Shown here: positions 61,652-64,000 of the stretch, piece after piece | Position numbering within the stretch: position 1 is the first letter of the stretch | Layout: each line of letters begins with the position of its first letter | From: RYN-428 sp035551995 | Lineage (GTDB): Bacteria > Planctomycetota > Phycisphaerae > Tepidisphaerales > Tepidisphaeraceae | NCBI GenBank assembly: GCA_035551995.1 | Contig: DASZME010000074.1 | Location: forward strand, 1 to 64,000 | Length of the DNA: 64,000 bases | Reading direction: 5' to 3' | Translations under genes and position numbers: made by a program | Notes under the pieces: generated by a model | What the model was told of the DNA's origin: nothing | What the model saw: only the letters and a program-made list of their open reading frames with translations | The model's database searches: none

Positions 61652-62071
61652 TTACGCGCCCGTCCCCACTTGCGACAGCTCAATGATTCGATTCCACATC
61701 TCCTCGGGAACCGGCACAACGCTCAGCCGGCCGATACGAAGCATCATCCACCCCTCGAATACCTTGTCGGCCTTGAACTGCCCGAGCGTGACGGGATGAA
61801 AGAGTTTTTTTTTGGCCTTAACGTCGATCACAGCCCTTTTTTCGTAGACTTCCTTGGGATCGGCATAGGGTTTGGAAGTGATCTCGGCGATGCCCATCGC
61901 CTGGCGCTCGTCGCCGGTGTGGTAAATCAGGGCAAGGTCGCCCTTGTTCATCGCGCGGATGTTTTTCAGGGCGGCGTTGTTCGCCACGCCGTCCCAGACG
62001 GTTTTCTTATCGCGGACAAGGTCGTCCCACGAATAAGAATCCGGCTCGGTTTTCAAAAGCCAGTAGGACAT
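61652..62071 (-). CDS. EVE domain protein
   Basis: The 139-residue protein reads MSYWLLKTEPDSYSWDDLVRDKKTVWDGVANNAALKNIRAMNKGDLALIYHTGDERQAMGIAEITSKPYADP and VLPVPEEMWNRI-like end (VVPVPEEMWNRIIELS), the EVE/PUA-like fold. Members bind modified bases, and some act in modified-DNA restriction or RNA biology. Length is standard (about 140-150). It lies alone between the YlbF and PH-domain genes on one strand. Confidence 0.9.
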   Translation of the reverse strand: MSYWLLKTEPDSYSWDDLVRDKKTVWDGVANNAALKNIRAMNKGDLALIYHTGDERQAMGIAEITSKPYADPKEVYEKRAVIDVKAKKKLFHPVTLGQFKADKVFEGWMMLRIGRLSVVPVPEEMWNRIIELSQVGTGA

Positions 62072-62232
62072 GGGCCGTTTCGACTTGAGACGTTTGACTC
62101 ACCCGTGACTCGCCCAACCGCGTTGTATTTTGCAGGGCCGGAGCACACGCCAGCACGCCCGTGCCGCAAGCCATTCGTCGGCCCGCATTGTGGACGGGGA
62201 AATCGCTTCCATGCGAAGGAGACGCGCCGGGC

Positions 62233-62613
62233 TTAGATCGTGACCTGCGGCGCCGCCGAGAGCGCGGGCGATCCGTCGGCCACCTGTTTCTGAATGGTCT
62301 GGCTGATCTTGCGGAGCAAGTCAACGAATTCCACCTGGGCCATGTTCAACGCCTTCACCTTAATGTGTGAGACGATGCGGCTCTGAAGCGATTCGAGCTG
62401 ATGCTGCTGGGCGTCGGTCACCGGAATGCCCGACTGAGCCTGGCGGGTAAGCCCTTCGATCTGGCGGTCCAGTTCGGCAAGCATCCGCGAGGCCTCGGCA
62501 TCTTTATCGACGGCGTCGCGCGCCTGCTTGAAACGCGCCACCGCCGGATGTTGAGCGGCCAGTTGGCCAAGTTTGACGGCTTCGTCCAAAATCTGTTGTG
62601 TTTCTACGGGCAT
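62233..62613 (-). CDS. YlbF/YmcA-family protein
   Basis: The 126-residue protein is entirely helical: VETQQILDEAVKLGQLAAQHPAVARFKQARDAVDKDAEASRMLAELDRQIEGLTRQAQ, QQHQLESLQSRIVSHIKVKALNMAQVEFVDLLRKISQTIQKQVAD. This matches the YlbF group that in Bacillus forms a complex with YmcA and YaaT affecting RNase Y. Here the function is inferred only from the family. ATG at 62613 has AAGGA seven bases upstream; the longer frame at its N-terminus is rejected. Confidence 0.83.
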   Translation of the reverse strand: MPVETQQILDEAVKLGQLAAQHPAVARFKQARDAVDKDAEASRMLAELDRQIEGLTRQAQSGIPVTDAQQHQLESLQSRIVSHIKVKALNMAQVEFVDLLRKISQTIQKQVADGSPALSAAPQVTI

Positions 62614-62739
62614 TTGATTCCTTGTTAGACCGGCTACTATAAGCGGCCGAGACATGGGCTGCCAGTGGACGTTTTCCTGTCGGAGCGCGGCCGTTTCATT
62701 TGCACGGAGCGGCGACGACCCCCCGCCCTCCCAAACTCA

Positions 62740-63798
62740 ATGCAACAAACCGACCGCTACCATCGCCAGACGCTTTTGCCTCAAATCGGACCAGACGGGC
62801 AATTGCGGCTCGCCGCATCGACCGTTCTCCTCGTCGGCTGCGGCGCCCTCGGCAGCGTGCTGGCCGAACAACTGGCCCGCGCCGGCGTGGGACATCTCCG
62901 CATCGTCGATCGCGATATCGTGGAATTGACCAACCTTCAACGCCAGGTGCTGTTCGACGAACAAGACGCGCTGAAACAAACGCCCAAAGCGATCGCCGCC
63001 GCCCGGCGGTTAAGGCAAGTCAATTCTTCGGTCGCGATCGAGCCGCTGGTGGTCGATCTGCATGCGGGTAATGTCGAAGGACTGGCCGGCGTCGGCGAGC
63101 ACTCACGCCGTGTCGATCTGATTCTTGACGGCGCCGACAGCGCCGAAACGCGATACTTGCTGAACGACGTTGCGGTAAAACACGGAATTCCCTGGATCTA
63201 TGGCGCCTGCGTCGGGATGTCGGGCCGGATGATGGCTATTCTGCCGGGCCATACCCCCTGCCTGCGATGTCTGTTCCCCACCCCGGCGGGGCCGGGAGAA
63301 CTGGCGACATGCGATACGGTCGGCGTCTTCTCGCCGGTGTCGGCGATCGTCGCTTCACTTCAGGCGGCCGCGGCCCTCAAACTACTCGCCGGGCGCCGGG
63401 AACTGGTGAAAACGGAATTGAACGTCATCGATCTGTCCGACGGCGGAATTCGCGCGATCTCGGCGGTCGACGCGCGGCGCGAGGACTGCATCGCCTGTGG
63501 AAGGCGCCGATTTGAGTTTCTCGACCAAATCATCGACGGCGCCGCCGTCAGCCTCTGCGGACGCAATGCCGTGCAGGTGCGTCCCGCGTCAAAATCCGCC
63601 AATATTGACTTATCTTCGCTGGCGGAGAAGTTATCCGGCGTGGGCGTGGTCGAACGGACACCATTCCTGCTCCGCTGCACGCTCAACATGCCAGGCGATT
63701 TGCTGCTTACGGTGTTCCCTGATGGGAGACTGATTATTCGCGGAATGGCCGACCCGGAGAGCGCACGTTCCCTTTATGCGCGCTTTATTGGATCATGA
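62740..63798 (+). CDS. ThiF/MoeB/HesA-family adenylyltransferase
   Basis: The 352-residue E1-like protein has RYHRQTLLPQIGPDGQ, the nucleotide loop VLLVGCGALGSVLAEQL, IVDRDIVELTNLQRQVLF with the conserved arginine, DGADSAETRYLLND, the zinc pair CLRCLFP and CIACGRRRFEF. Instead of a rhodanese domain it ends in a short beta-rich tail (LLRCTLNMPGDLLLTVFPDGRLIIRGM). It adenylates the C-terminus of a small sulfur-carrier protein for thiamine, molybdopterin or cysteine synthesis. The ATG at 62740 matches the family start. A cysteine synthase gene follows. Confidence 0.87.
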   Translation: MQQTDRYHRQTLLPQIGPDGQLRLAASTVLLVGCGALGSVLAEQLARAGVGHLRIVDRDIVELTNLQRQVLFDEQDALKQTPKAIAAARRLRQVNSSVAIEPLVVDLHAGNVEGLAGVGEHSRRVDLILDGADSAETRYLLNDVAVKHGIPWIYGACVGMSGRMMAILPGHTPCLRCLFPTPAGPGELATCDTVGVFSPVSAIVASLQAAAALKLLAGRRELVKTELNVIDLSDGGIRAISAVDARREDCIACGRRRFEFLDQIIDGAAVSLCGRNAVQVRPASKSANIDLSSLAEKLSGVGVVERTPFLLRCTLNMPGDLLLTVFPDGRLIIRGMADPESARSLYARFIGS

Positions 63799-63883
63799 TA
63801 CTGCTGCCGATGGAGCACACGCGCGTTCTCCGTCCCCGCTTGAGTTATGCAAGGTATGTCTCTAGAATTAGTAGGAATTAAAG

Positions 63884-64000
63884 GTGACTGAAGTTTGGCC
63901 ACAGACGATGACTCGCGCCCGTTCGCTGTTGCAGCTCATCGGCAACACGCCGTTGTTGCCGTTTGCGCGCGTGACGCGCGACGTGGCGCCGGTGGAAGTG
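63884..64000 (+). CDS. Cysteine synthase / PLP-dependent lyase, 5' part only
   Basis: Only the first codons are in the window: MTRARSLLQLIGNTPLLPFARVTRD (from the ATG at 63908), the N-terminal signature of CysK/CBS-family enzymes. A GTG at 63884 is in frame with AGGA about nine bases upstream. The gene runs off the window. Together with the ThiF-type gene before it, this suggests a sulfur-transfer cluster, as in pathways using a thiocarboxylated carrier protein for cysteine synthesis. Confidence 0.72.
   Translation, partial: MTEVWPQTMTRARSLLQLIGNTPLLPFARVTRDVAPVEV

Overview
The window looks like chromosome of a Planctomycetota bacterium, most likely class Phycisphaerae (inference). Signs are the GC-rich, strongly third-position-biased coding; a large surface protein with a planctomycete-type LEPR-XLL-like N-terminus (IEALEARRLL); a PEP-CTERM exported protein; paired PQQ-propeller periplasmic proteins; a TIGR03790-type protein; several short zinc-ribbon proteins; a Uma2-type nuclease; and many orphan periplasmic enzymes. 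No rRNA, tRNA, prophage or CRISPR array was found.

Layout. 1-800 is a decayed patch: the C-terminal remnant of a second amidohydrolase, short repeats and a doubly truncated REP-associated transposase. 798-2567 is an intact YtcJ-like amidohydrolase. 2832-4838 holds a DUF6370-like protein, a MerR regulator, arsenate reductase and an aquaporin, with a clear MerR-type promoter. 4894-7239 is a secreted GH2 enzyme. 7358-10011 is an alpha-E / circularly permuted ATP-grasp pair. 10382-14573 has small hypotheticals, TIGR03790 and a Nfu-N protein. 14761-22733 has two ANL-fold adenylating enzymes flanking a two-gene PQQ-propeller operon, then YjbQ and a lone receiver. 22901-24919 carries a GNAT enzyme, RidA and ScpA. 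25032-29069 encodes a giant beta-helix surface protein. 29252-36989 is an MdtABC-like RND operon. 37718-39721 has a lysine/alanine-rich mini-histone, ParA and a HIT protein. 40039-49701 has PEP-CTERM, PurB, a toroid-SGNH fusion, an HlyD-type adaptor, a PAP2 phosphatase and two hypotheticals. 49809-55179 has PrmC, CheB, MoxR, DUF2203, AlkD-like and Uma2 genes. 55273-60203 has the two subunits of a type IIA topoisomerase with a hicAB pair inserted between them on the other strand. 60741-64000 has a zinc ribbon, PH-domain, EVE, YlbF and ThiF-type genes and the start of a cysteine synthase.

The most unusual signal is dispersed non-coding repeats. A 106-bp palindromic element (family 1) occurs at 10714-10819 and 48796-48901 (97 of 106 positions identical), and in reverse at 45337-45442, with two more diverged or partial copies at 38982-39123 and 45505-45569. 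Its ends resemble inverted repeats, and three copies begin inside the stop codon of a neighbouring gene. A different 195-bp inverted-repeat element (family 2) lies at 60449-60643. These resemble MITE or REP/BIME elements. The transposase remnant at 334-720 suggests that such mobilising enzymes exist in the genome, but no direct link is shown here.

Other points for follow-up are a probably frameshifted hicA, an apparently leaderless arsC under a MerR operator, an AT-rich palindrome cluster upstream of the alpha-E gene, and an SGNH fusion gene whose only good start lies inside repeat copies.
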